From contig JAQUZA010000003.1 of assembly GCA_028691595.1 (NCBI GenBank), positions 1 to 34,012 on the forward strand: a stretch of 34,012 nucleotides of DNA, read 5' to 3'. The position numbers and the translations under genes are program-made. The notes beneath the pieces are model-generated. The model had not been told where the DNA came from. It did not search any database and worked only from the letters and a program-made list of their open reading frames with translations. Positions 1 to 8,130 of this stretch are shown here, piece by piece (within the stretch, counting starts at the first letter, position 1; the number at the start of each line of letters is the position of its first letter). This DNA is from Candidatus Rifleibacteriota bacterium. Lineage in GTDB: Bacteria; Muiribacteriota; Ozemobacteria; Ozemobacterales; Ozemobacteraceae.

Positions 1-931
1 CTCTGATTTTGCATTTAACTGACACGGTGCCGGCTGATACCGGTATCATGGTCAGAGTATAGGCAATCGAGCCTTTGAGTGCATCGTTCACATTGCTGTC
101 GGTGTAGGTTGCTACGACTTTGCCGGCTGCTTCAGCCCAGACAATAATATCTCGCTGCTGGGATTCAAGAATATAGCCCGGCAGATTGCGCAGCGTTCCG
201 GTGATGTTAAGGGTCATGGGTTGAACCTTAATAACACCAAGATCTTTTGGCGAGGCACCAATAGAAATCGCTGTGCTGTTGCCGTCTGAACCTGCGGTAT
301 TGTATTCGGTATAGTTCGGGCAGGAAATGGTGTAGTGATGGTCGCCACCTTCAAGTCCTGTCCAGCCAATATCTCTGAAGTCTTCAGCCGTTTCAAACAG
401 CTTGGTGCGCCTCTGGTTGTAAGGCGTTGTCTGTGTAAGGGTGAAATTACGCAGAGGCCGGCCGGTTATGGCATCGATGGGGTAGCCCTTCAAGGTGCCT
501 TTTACGAGATCAGCGTTTTTCTGCATCTTTATGACCGGTGCCGAAACCGTTTCGCCGTTGGCAACATTGACTGCTGCGGCTGGTATATTAGTTGTATCGC
601 TGCCGGTTGCCTGGCTTGAAACAAGTGAATAACCATACTTTTCGACGAAAAGATTCCAGGTTCCCTTGGTAAGGTCAGTCATTACAAAAGAGCCATCGCC
701 GGCGGTGTAGACCGACCTGTTCTCATGCGCACCCGTTGCTGTGGTGCCGTCACCTCTGATGAGAACTTCGGCAATCGGCTGATTGTTAGTCGAGTTCAGC
801 ACATAACCCGTAATTGTTCCGCCCTGAATGCCAAGTGAGCCTTTTTCGCAGCCCGTAAAAATAATACTGGCCAGCGTCAGGACGAAAAGCAGTAGCCAGC
901 GTCCTTTTGCAGTGGTCTGATGTTTAACCAT
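1..931 (-). CDS. Lipoprotein with carboxypeptidase-regulatory-like repeat domains (partial, C-terminus beyond window start)
   Basis: Not in ORF track because it is open at the edge. Reverse strand reads MVKHQTTAKGRWLLLFVLTLASIIFTGCEKGSLGIQGGTITGYVLNSTNNQPIAEVLIRGDG..., with GGAGG upstream of the ATG and a lipobox (FTGC). I read no stop down to position 1. Confidence 0.85.
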   Translation of the reverse strand, partial: MVKHQTTAKGRWLLLFVLTLASIIFTGCEKGSLGIQGGTITGYVLNSTNNQPIAEVLIRGDGTTATGAHENRSVYTAGDGSFVMTDLTKGTWNLFVEKYGYSLVSSQATGSDTTNIPAAAVNVANGETVSAPVIKMQKNADLVKGTLKGYPIDAITGRPLRNFTLTQTTPYNQRRTKLFETAEDFRDIGWTGLEGGDHHYTISCPNYTEYNTAGSDGNSTAISIGASPKDLGVIKVQPMTLNITGTLRNLPGYILESQQRDIIVWAEAAGKVVATYTDSNVNDALKGSIAYTLTMIPVSAGTVSVKCKIR

Positions 932-1050
932 GGTTGCCTCCATGAAAGTGTAGAAAATATCTCAGCATGTCTATCGGCAATTGAACTGACAACTTGAATA
1001 GTTTTTTTTATTTTTTACCAGATATTTGAGTTCCCTGTCGTCCCGCGTAA

Positions 1051-1245
1051 AGGCTTGTCGATTTATTTTCCAATGATTTAAGGATTACTAAATAATGTTC
1101 TCCGGTTCGACGGCGCAGCTATCAGCCGGGAGTCGCTTACCGCCCTCCTGGCGCAATAATCCCGTTTTCTATCTGCACCTGGTAATGGTTTAAAACTGGT
1201 TTCTATTAAAATTAACGCCAAATTCCTTATTAAATCGACAGACCC
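1051..1245. repeat. Dispersed repeat copy 1 (inverted-repeat-bounded, variable internal hairpin)
   Basis: Left end AGGCTTGTCGATTTA and right end TAAATCGACAGACCC are near-perfect inverted repeats. The interior matches the copy at 21648-21877. Confidence 0.75.
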
Positions 1246-1545
1246 GTAAGCGTGAATCTAGTTTTTGCCTGCTTAAGTGTTTGTTTGTGCAGCAGGAGCT
1301 GCAGCGCATGGTCTGGTTACTTAGAGGGTTAGAGATTGGTCGTGCCATTTCCCTGCGCCTGGTCTTGTAATGGTTATGCCAAAATCATCGGGGCGCTTTT
1401 CATGGTGCGATGATCAAAAGAGAGGGTCTGAGCTGATTTTTGTTTCCGGCAAATAAAACTTACAGATTCTGGTTAATTTTTTGTGCGGATGCGCCGATTA
1501 GGTAGTGAAGCCGACTCTTTTAAGAATCTTGCTGGAGGCGTAATT

Positions 1546-2781
1546 ATGAATAGAGAAAGGCGGAACCCGGTAAATATCGGGATTCTGACGGCACTTTTTC
1601 TTGTGCTGCTGGGCAGCCTTGTTGGGTGCGAAAATGGGACCCTTGGATTGAAGGGTGGTAGCATTTCGGGAACAGTACTGGACAGCCGGACGCTGACTGG
1701 TATTGCTGCCGTCAATATCACAGCAGTTTCAGGGGACGATGAGGATAAAGCCTCGAAGTTTACCAGCTCAGATTCAAATGGCAACTACCATTTTTCGAGC
1801 ATGCGCGCTGACGAATGGACACTGACCTTTGACAAGGTTGGTTATACACCAATAGACAGCACTGCTTCGACGGCTGTTCAGGTTGTTGTGGTCAACAATG
1901 AAAACAGCCAGGTTCCACAGGTGCGGATGGTTCAGAACTTCATCAATCAGTATGTAACCATCAGGGGAACACTCAAGGATGCCACTAATGGCAGCGTCAT
2001 TACCTATGGCAACTGTCAGTTTCTGTTTGGTCAGGAATCCTTCAGTAACCGATTGCCCGGCGAGTTCACCACCGGGTTCAGAATTCCCGCATCAACATCA
2101 CCGCTGAATATCGTTATCACCGTAGCCGGTTATCTGACCGCGACTGTGCCTTTGACCGATGCAGTTACCGATCGTGATCTGGGAAGCATAAGCCTGCAGC
2201 CTGAAACCTACAAGGTCGTCGGTCGCTGGACCGATGTGCCAGGCTGGGTTTTTAAAGAAAAGGCTCCTGCAACGATTATTGCCCGCTCAGGCAGCAAAAT
2301 TGTGGCAATGGCCTCATCGACTCTTGATATGCAGCAGTTCGAACTCACCGGTATTCCGAAGGGTCTGTCAGTGACTATCGATGCTGAAATAAAGGGTTAT
2401 CGCATGAATTCGCCAATCTCGATCTACCCCAATGGCGACTTCCAGGGGACCATTTATCAGACTTTCTCGCTGAAGAATAATTTTTCTGCAATTATGCGTG
2501 AAGTCAGGGTTGTTTACAGCAACTCTGCTATTGGTACCAATGACCGTGTCGGTGCCTACTGTGAAGAAACCGGAACACGCTGGCCCGAGACAATTCTTAC
2601 CAATCCGACCGGAACTTCTCTGGGAACTCCAGAAATCGTCGACCTTGGGACGCAGTACATGCCAACCGGTTATACATTCACTTTTGTTGGCTATATTGTC
2701 GAGAATGCCGCATCCAAGGGAACCGTATCGAAATTCATTAACGATGATGGCGCTGAAGCCCAGATCGTATCAATACCGTGA
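1546..2781 (+). CDS. Lipoprotein with carboxypeptidase-regulatory-like domain (paralog 2)
   Basis: ORF 1483..2781; start at ATG 1546 preferred (GGAGG upstream, MNRERRNPVNIGILTALFLVLLGSLVGCENGTLG signal/lipobox). SGTVLDSRTLTGIAAVNITAVSG... followed by NGNYHFSSMRADEWTLTFDKVGY. Confidence 0.85.
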   Translation: MNRERRNPVNIGILTALFLVLLGSLVGCENGTLGLKGGSISGTVLDSRTLTGIAAVNITAVSGDDEDKASKFTSSDSNGNYHFSSMRADEWTLTFDKVGYTPIDSTASTAVQVVVVNNENSQVPQVRMVQNFINQYVTIRGTLKDATNGSVITYGNCQFLFGQESFSNRLPGEFTTGFRIPASTSPLNIVITVAGYLTATVPLTDAVTDRDLGSISLQPETYKVVGRWTDVPGWVFKEKAPATIIARSGSKIVAMASSTLDMQQFELTGIPKGLSVTIDAEIKGYRMNSPISIYPNGDFQGTIYQTFSLKNNFSAIMREVRVVYSNSAIGTNDRVGAYCEETGTRWPETILTNPTGTSLGTPEIVDLGTQYMPTGYTFTFVGYIVENAASKGTVSKFINDDGAEAQIVSIP

Positions 2782-2831
2782 GGTCAAATATGCATAAACA
2801 GTCTTCTCATTCAGCCGGGAGGTTTAATATT

Positions 2832-4331
2832 ATGAATCTGAGATTCCTGGGCGGCTGGTTTCTGGCAATTGCCGGTATCAGCATTCTTCTGACAATGGGG
2901 TGCGAGAAGGGCGCTCTTGGGGTGAAACCGGCAACGGTTGTCGGCCAGATTGTCGACAAGGATAATCCTTCAATTCCTGTCGCCAACGCGGTAGTTCGCA
3001 TGATTTCAAAAGAAGCGGTCGGCTCTTCTGAACTCATTCAGGGCAACAACTTTGTATCTGCGGTAACAGGCGCAGACGGCAAATTTACCTTCGAAAGCGT
3101 TCAGGCTGACAACGTGGTATTTGAATATTCAGCCCCGGGCTATGCCAGCATGCTCTACCCGAAAAGTGGCAAAGGCGATGCTGAAGAGGGCGCTACTGCC
3201 GAAATAGAGTTCGTAAGCATTCGCAGCGGTGCCTTCGTTGATTTGCGCATGCTGCCTTTGCAGAAAATATCTAACCCTCTGCCTGCTGAAGTGAATGTAA
3301 AGCTGGATCTTGTTGACAGTGCAACCAAGCAGCCGATTGACAAGAACTACGACAATAGTGAAGCACTTAAATTCACTATCAGCTTCAATGGTATTGCCTT
3401 CACCAAGAGCGCTCAGATGTGGCGCGATGAGGGGGTTAAAATATCGGCCGCCAGTGCAGTTAAGACTGTTATTCGCAATGAACCGGTCGGCAGCGGCGCA
3501 CCTGTTTACGAAACCCGTGATGATGTCTCAATAGATGGCAGCGGTGACGTGTTTCAGCGCATCGAAATGACTCCGGTAACCTACCAGCTGTCACTGCGCT
3601 GTTTGAATGTTCCTGACTATATTGTCGGGTCACAGGCTGTGGTTAACCTGTTTGCCGAAATTCCGGCCTATGATTTCCGCCCGGCTCAGATTATCCAAAG
3701 TGCTGTTATGCAGGCTTATGGTGATCTGTATGTTCTCGAATTGCCCGGCATCGTTCTTCAGAGCGCCCTTGGCGTGCACCTGCGCATTCAGACCCGTGGT
3801 TACCTCGATGAAATCGTGCATATCACCAGCAGCAACCTTAAAGAGGGCTCTCAGGGGAATTACCGCCTCGACATCGACTTTTTGCACAGCAACAACACCA
3901 TCGTCGGTGGGCAGCCCACCCCGGTTACCTATGACCCGGCTGACCCGACAAAGAGCGTAGTTGGTCTCTATGACAACATTAAACGCCGTGATGTCGCAAT
4001 CTATGTTACCAATCTCAATCCTAATGATATTGTTTCGATGGCTATCAGTCTGCCGCATACTGGTGTGAATTACGATCTGCCGTATCCGCTCAACCCAACT
4101 TCCGCCGGGCAGTCAACCGGTGGTGAACCGGTTGTGGTTACCTTCAGAGACGTGGCAGTGGGCTTCTATATGTCATACTCGCTTGCGGTGACAAGAGGAA
4201 CCGAGTCTTTCAGCGTTGCCAAGACAAATCTGATGATCAACCCGGAAAACGAACCAACACCCAGCACCCTGGTGTTTGCAGTCAACTGGAAGGTTGAATA
4301 CGACAAGATACTTGCTAAACCAGCTGAATAA
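2832..4331 (+). CDS. Lipoprotein with carboxypeptidase-regulatory-like domain (paralog 3)
   Basis: ORF 2778..4331; start MNLRFLGGWFLAIAGISILLTMGCEKGALGVKP at 2832 with GGGAGG upstream (MHKQSS at 2790 is an alternative). Shares the GCEKGxLG lipobox context with the two neighbours. Confidence 0.82.
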   Translation: MNLRFLGGWFLAIAGISILLTMGCEKGALGVKPATVVGQIVDKDNPSIPVANAVVRMISKEAVGSSELIQGNNFVSAVTGADGKFTFESVQADNVVFEYSAPGYASMLYPKSGKGDAEEGATAEIEFVSIRSGAFVDLRMLPLQKISNPLPAEVNVKLDLVDSATKQPIDKNYDNSEALKFTISFNGIAFTKSAQMWRDEGVKISAASAVKTVIRNEPVGSGAPVYETRDDVSIDGSGDVFQRIEMTPVTYQLSLRCLNVPDYIVGSQAVVNLFAEIPAYDFRPAQIIQSAVMQAYGDLYVLELPGIVLQSALGVHLRIQTRGYLDEIVHITSSNLKEGSQGNYRLDIDFLHSNNTIVGGQPTPVTYDPADPTKSVVGLYDNIKRRDVAIYVTNLNPNDIVSMAISLPHTGVNYDLPYPLNPTSAGQSTGGEPVVVTFRDVAVGFYMSYSLAVTRGTESFSVAKTNLMINPENEPTPSTLVFAVNWKVEYDKILAKPAE

Positions 4332-4344
4332 AGTATTGTAGCAA

Positions 4345-4376
4345 AAAAGGGCCGGCGATAACTCGCCGGCCCTTTT
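4345..4376. terminator. Bidirectional Rho-independent terminator between convergent genes
   Basis: AAAAGGGCCGGCGA-taac-TCGCCGGCCCTTTT perfect stem flanked by A/T runs. Confidence 0.85.
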
Positions 4377-4400
4377 CATTTTAGCTTAATCAAGCAAACT

Positions 4401-5546
4401 TCAGATTACTGATTTGCCGTTATGATATGGTACTTTAAGATGTGCGGCGATGGTGGCGGCTACATCCCAGAAGCCCTGACGAATGCCGAGGTCGAGACCA
4501 GATCTGCCATGCTGATAAACAAGCAGGGGAACTGCCTCGCGGGTGTGATCTGAGCCTTTGTAGGTCGGATCACAGCCATGGTCGGCGGTGATCAGCAGCA
4601 GGTCGTCATTTTTCATCAGTTTGACAAAATCGCCGAGCCAGACATCGAAGTCTTCAAGAGCTTTTTTATAACCGGCGACATCGCGGCGATGACCATATTT
4701 CATATCAGTATCGACAAGGTTGGTAAAAATAAGGCCATTCTCTATTTTGCTCAGAGATTCAACGGTGCGCTGCATGCCATCATCGTTGCTTTTGGTCGTA
4801 ACATGCGGTTCAACACCCTGGCCGGCAAAGATGTCATAGATCTTGCCAATGCCGTAGGTTGCAATGCCCTTGGCCTTGAGAACGTCGAGAAGGGTTTCGG
4901 TGGGCGTAAGGCTGAAGTCATGTCGGTTTGAAGTTCTGGTATAACTGCCCGAACTGCCGGTGAACGGGCGGGCGATTACACGGGCTGCTCCAAGTTCTGG
5001 TGGTTGCAGCATGTCTCTGGCAATCTGGCAGATGCGATAAAGTTCTTCAAGCGGAATGACGCTTTCGTGAGCCGCAATCTGAAAAACTGAGTCGGCCGAA
5101 GTGTAAACGATCGGTTTGCCGGTTTTAACGTGCTCATCACCGAGCTTTTCTATTATTTCGGTGCCTGAAGCCGGGTAATTGCCCAGTGTCTGGCGACCGA
5201 TCGCCTTTTCGAACTGCTCGATAAAGTCTTTCGGAAAGCCTTCTGGAAAAACAGGAAAGGCGAATTCAAGCCTGGCTCCCATCATTTCCCAGTGACCGGT
5301 GGTCGTGTCTTTGCCTGGCGAAAGTTCATACATTTTGCCGTAAGAACCAGTTGGGGTTTTTTCGGGTGGGACTCCGGTTATTTCGGCAATATTGCCAAGA
5401 CCCATCTTCTGCATGTTGGGTACGTTCAGCCCACCTGCAACCTTGGCAAGGTTCGGTATGGTGGCGGCCCCGACATCACCATATTCTTTCTGATCAGGCA
5501 TTGGCCCGATTCCGGCGCTGTCTAATACTATACAAATTGCTCGCAT
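4401..5546 (-). CDS. deoB: Phosphopentomutase
   Basis: 381 aa; [44 protein letters not shown] and [29 protein letters not shown] motifs typical of DeoB. Confidence 0.95.
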   Translation of the reverse strand: MRAICIVLDSAGIGPMPDQKEYGDVGAATIPNLAKVAGGLNVPNMQKMGLGNIAEITGVPPEKTPTGSYGKMYELSPGKDTTTGHWEMMGARLEFAFPVFPEGFPKDFIEQFEKAIGRQTLGNYPASGTEIIEKLGDEHVKTGKPIVYTSADSVFQIAAHESVIPLEELYRICQIARDMLQPPELGAARVIARPFTGSSGSYTRTSNRHDFSLTPTETLLDVLKAKGIATYGIGKIYDIFAGQGVEPHVTTKSNDDGMQRTVESLSKIENGLIFTNLVDTDMKYGHRRDVAGYKKALEDFDVWLGDFVKLMKNDDLLLITADHGCDPTYKGSDHTREAVPLLVYQHGRSGLDLGIRQGFWDVAATIAAHLKVPYHNGKSVI

Positions 5547-5621
5547 TATTTTTAATTCCTTATGAGTTAATTTTCTGCAGCAGAAGGCTGCGGGCTTTAA
5601 GAAGCCATTTTAATCTCATAC

Positions 5622-5627
5622 ATTATA
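5622..5627 (-). promoter_or_regulatory. Candidate -10 box upstream of deoB
   Basis: Reverse strand reads TTGTCG-N20-TATAAT; -10 is perfect but -35 spacing is poor. Confidence 0.35.
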
Positions 5628-5713
5628 ACACAATACGATCTCGATTACGACAACCGCCCCGCTTCGCAGTGGCCGGGCAGGGCTGAGAACGATGAGGATT
5701 GGGGTTATGCCGA

Positions 5714-6169
5714 TCAGGCTTTGGTTCTGAGATCTTCGAGCCGCATGATTTTTTCGACGCGGGCGGCGTGTCGACCCGGTGCTGGTTCTGTGTTGAGCCA
5801 GAGATCGACGATCTGTTTCATCAGACCGGTGCCGATTACCATGCTGCCAAGGGTTAAAACGTTGGCATGATTGTGTTCTCTGCTGTTACGCGCGGTATAA
5901 AGATCGTTGCAGCAGGCGGCTCTGACTCCGGGCACCTTGTTGGCAGCCATGCATGAGCCAATTCCGGCACCATCGACGATGATTCCGAGGGTGTGGGGGT
6001 TCTGTGACACAGACCAGGCGACGAGAAAAGCGATGTCGGGGTAATCGACAGCGTTATCAGAGTAAGTGCCCACATCTTCGACCACAAAATTTTTGCTCTG
6101 CAGGTGTTTTTTAAGTTCTTCTTTGAGCGGAAAACCGCCATGATCAGCGCCGATTACTATTTTTGGCAT
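5714..6169 (-). CDS. RpiB/LacA/LacB-family sugar-phosphate isomerase, BMC-associated
   Basis: 151 aa MPKIVIGADHGGFPLKEELKKHL...VDGAGIGSCMAANKVPGVRAACCNDLYTARNSREHNHANVLTLGSMVIG. Start overlaps the stop of the upstream BMC-T gene (TGATG). Confidence 0.9.
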   Translation of the reverse strand: MPKIVIGADHGGFPLKEELKKHLQSKNFVVEDVGTYSDNAVDYPDIAFLVAWSVSQNPHTLGIIVDGAGIGSCMAANKVPGVRAACCNDLYTARNSREHNHANVLTLGSMVIGTGLMKQIVDLWLNTEPAPGRHAARVEKIMRLEDLRTKA

Positions 6170-6726
6170 CAGATGAACTCCTGGAACAATTCTGGCCTTG
6201 GCCTTGGTATTACGACATAATTCACTACCAGACCCTTTTCTTCGAGCGAACTGAGGCCGGCAGCAACTGCGGCCTCAACCGCTGCCACATCGCCGGTCAT
6301 TGTATAGAAGGCTTTGCCACCGATGGCCATGGCAATTCTGAGCTCACAAAGGGTAACATCGGCAGCTTTAACAGAGGCATCGGCGGCCAGAATCGTCGAA
6401 ACGATGTCGAAGGTTTCGACTACGCCAAGGGCATCGGTTTTATCAACCATATTGGTCGCAGTCATGGCGGGGTAGATTTGTTCGTGCAGGTTCGGAATAA
6501 CCAGATCGTTAACCAGATAACCCTGCCCGACCTGAATACCGGCGGCAACACTCGCTTCAACCGCAGCTACATCGCCCCACACCAGGCAGATAAATTTGCC
6601 CGGGCAAACGGTTCTGGAGAGTAAAAGTTCTACTGATGCGGTTTTAAGCATGGTGTCGGTCACGAGGTATCCGACAGAAATGCTTGAAAGCTCGATCAAT
6701 CCTATGGCATTCCGGCTTATGTTCAT
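6169..6726 (-). CDS. Tandem-BMC-domain shell protein, PduT-like (BMC-T)
   Basis: 185 aa with two BMC domains (AIGLIELSSISVGYLVTDTMLKTASVELLL...; ALGVVETFDIVSTILAADASVKAADVTLCEL...); SRTVCPGKF matches the Cys-Pro-Gly-Lys loop of PduT. Confidence 0.92.
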   Translation of the reverse strand: MNISRNAIGLIELSSISVGYLVTDTMLKTASVELLLSRTVCPGKFICLVWGDVAAVEASVAAGIQVGQGYLVNDLVIPNLHEQIYPAMTATNMVDKTDALGVVETFDIVSTILAADASVKAADVTLCELRIAMAIGGKAFYTMTGDVAAVEAAVAAGLSSLEEKGLVVNYVVIPRPRPELFQEFI

Positions 6727-6736
6727 GGCTGTTCCC

Positions 6737-8050
6737 TTAATCTCCGGCGATTACAATGGCGCGGTCACTGACTGAAACAATTTTACCGCTGATGGATGCG
6801 TGCAGTTGTGCCCCAAGTTTGCCTTCCGGCACGGTTCCTATTTGTTGCCCGGCGCTGACGGTATCGCCGGTTTTGACCAGCGGGGTAACCGGCACGCCGA
6901 TATGCATTTTCAGTGGCAGCGTTACCTTCTTAAAACGTCTGCTGATATTGGTCAATGGTGCTTTATGGTTATAGTCAAGCAGCGCCAGTTTTTTGAGCAG
7001 TCTTTCGATGGTTACCCGGCGGGCCTGGCGCATCGGGTGAATTTGGGGTTCGCCTTTGAATGCAGCCAGTTTGACACCCTTGCCCAGGTGAAATTTCTTT
7101 GAAATCATACACATTTCGCGTGGCGGCAGGTCTTCTGGGCACGAAAAGAGTGAGCACAGGCCACATTCACTGCAGAAAACGGAATCAATGGCATAGTCAC
7201 TTTCGGCGTAGGGTGCCAGCTGGGCGGTGCGCATTGCTTTGTGTGGTCTGATCGGGTAGCCAAGCAGTGCTCGAGGGCAAAGCTCTGAGCAATCAGTGCA
7301 CTGGTCGCAGGCTGAGCGTGCGATGCGCGAATTCTTGCGGTCACCTGCGGTCATCTTGCGGATCAACACGTGATCTTCAGGCATGGCAATCAGGCCGCCA
7401 CAGGTTTTGCTGACAATATCAACGGCCGGGTCGGTGACCAGTTTCCCCATCATTGGGCCGCCATCAATTATTCGCAGGCCATCGATACTGTTAAGGCCGG
7501 CAAGAGCCAGAGCTTCGAGAACAGTGATGCCGATAGGGACTTCAACGGTGCAGGGGTGGGGGACCTTGCCGGTAATGGTAAGAAATTTGCTGATTACCGG
7601 GCGGTTTCGCCCGATATTGAGGAGGGTTTCGACATTCATGACCACGCAACCGATGTTCAGCGGAATCCCGCCGAAGGGGATCAGCCTGCCGGTTGCTTCA
7701 TATACAAGCTCGTATTCGTCGCCGGCGGGGTAAAAATCACCAAGTCGCAGTACCTGGATGCGTTCATCAGGTATGGTTTCTTCAAGGTAGCATATCAGTT
7801 CGTTATATTTCTTTTTGATGCCGATGTAACCTGTTTTGGCACCGGTAATATTTATGGCAGCAATCAGGCCTTTAAAAAAATCTGAGGTATGGTGCCTGAG
7901 AATCTCTTTGTCTTTGTGAAGCAGTGGTTCACACTCAGCGGCATTGACGATCAGTGCGTCAACATTGCGGGCTGCGAGCTTGACCTGAGTTGGAAAGCCG
8001 GCACCACCGCAACCTACCAGCCCAAGATGGGCGAAATTCTGTTCTGCCAT
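6737..8050 (-). CDS. PduS/RnfC-like Fe-S flavoprotein (BMC-associated electron transfer)
   Basis: ORF 6737..8086; start MAEQNFAHLGLVGCGGAGFPTQVKL preferred. Two cysteine clusters CDQCTDCSELCP and CSECGLCSLFSCPEDLPPREMC; C-terminal biotinyl-like segment. Confidence 0.9.
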   Translation of the reverse strand: MAEQNFAHLGLVGCGGAGFPTQVKLAARNVDALIVNAAECEPLLHKDKEILRHHTSDFFKGLIAAINITGAKTGYIGIKKKYNELICYLEETIPDERIQVLRLGDFYPAGDEYELVYEATGRLIPFGGIPLNIGCVVMNVETLLNIGRNRPVISKFLTITGKVPHPCTVEVPIGITVLEALALAGLNSIDGLRIIDGGPMMGKLVTDPAVDIVSKTCGGLIAMPEDHVLIRKMTAGDRKNSRIARSACDQCTDCSELCPRALLGYPIRPHKAMRTAQLAPYAESDYAIDSVFCSECGLCSLFSCPEDLPPREMCMISKKFHLGKGVKLAAFKGEPQIHPMRQARRVTIERLLKKLALLDYNHKAPLTNISRRFKKVTLPLKMHIGVPVTPLVKTGDTVSAGQQIGTVPEGKLGAQLHASISGKIVSVSDRAIVIAGD

Positions 8051-8130
8051 ATTTGCCTCGATTATCAGAGCCGGTGTCAGCAACACCCGGGCACGCCCGG
8101 GGTGGGCTCACAAGCCAGCCAGGACAGTGA

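Noticed and set aside
1051-1245. CRISPR array
   Set aside because: Only two distant copies in the window, each bounded by inverted repeats; no regularly spaced short direct repeats and no cas genes.
3630-4058. 142-aa minus-strand ORF
   Set aside because: Antisense to lipoprotein paralog 3 with no supporting motif.
6163-6624. 153-aa plus-strand ORF
   Set aside because: Antisense to the BMC-T gene.
7370-7885. 171-aa plus-strand ORF
   Set aside because: Antisense to the PduS/RnfC-like gene.
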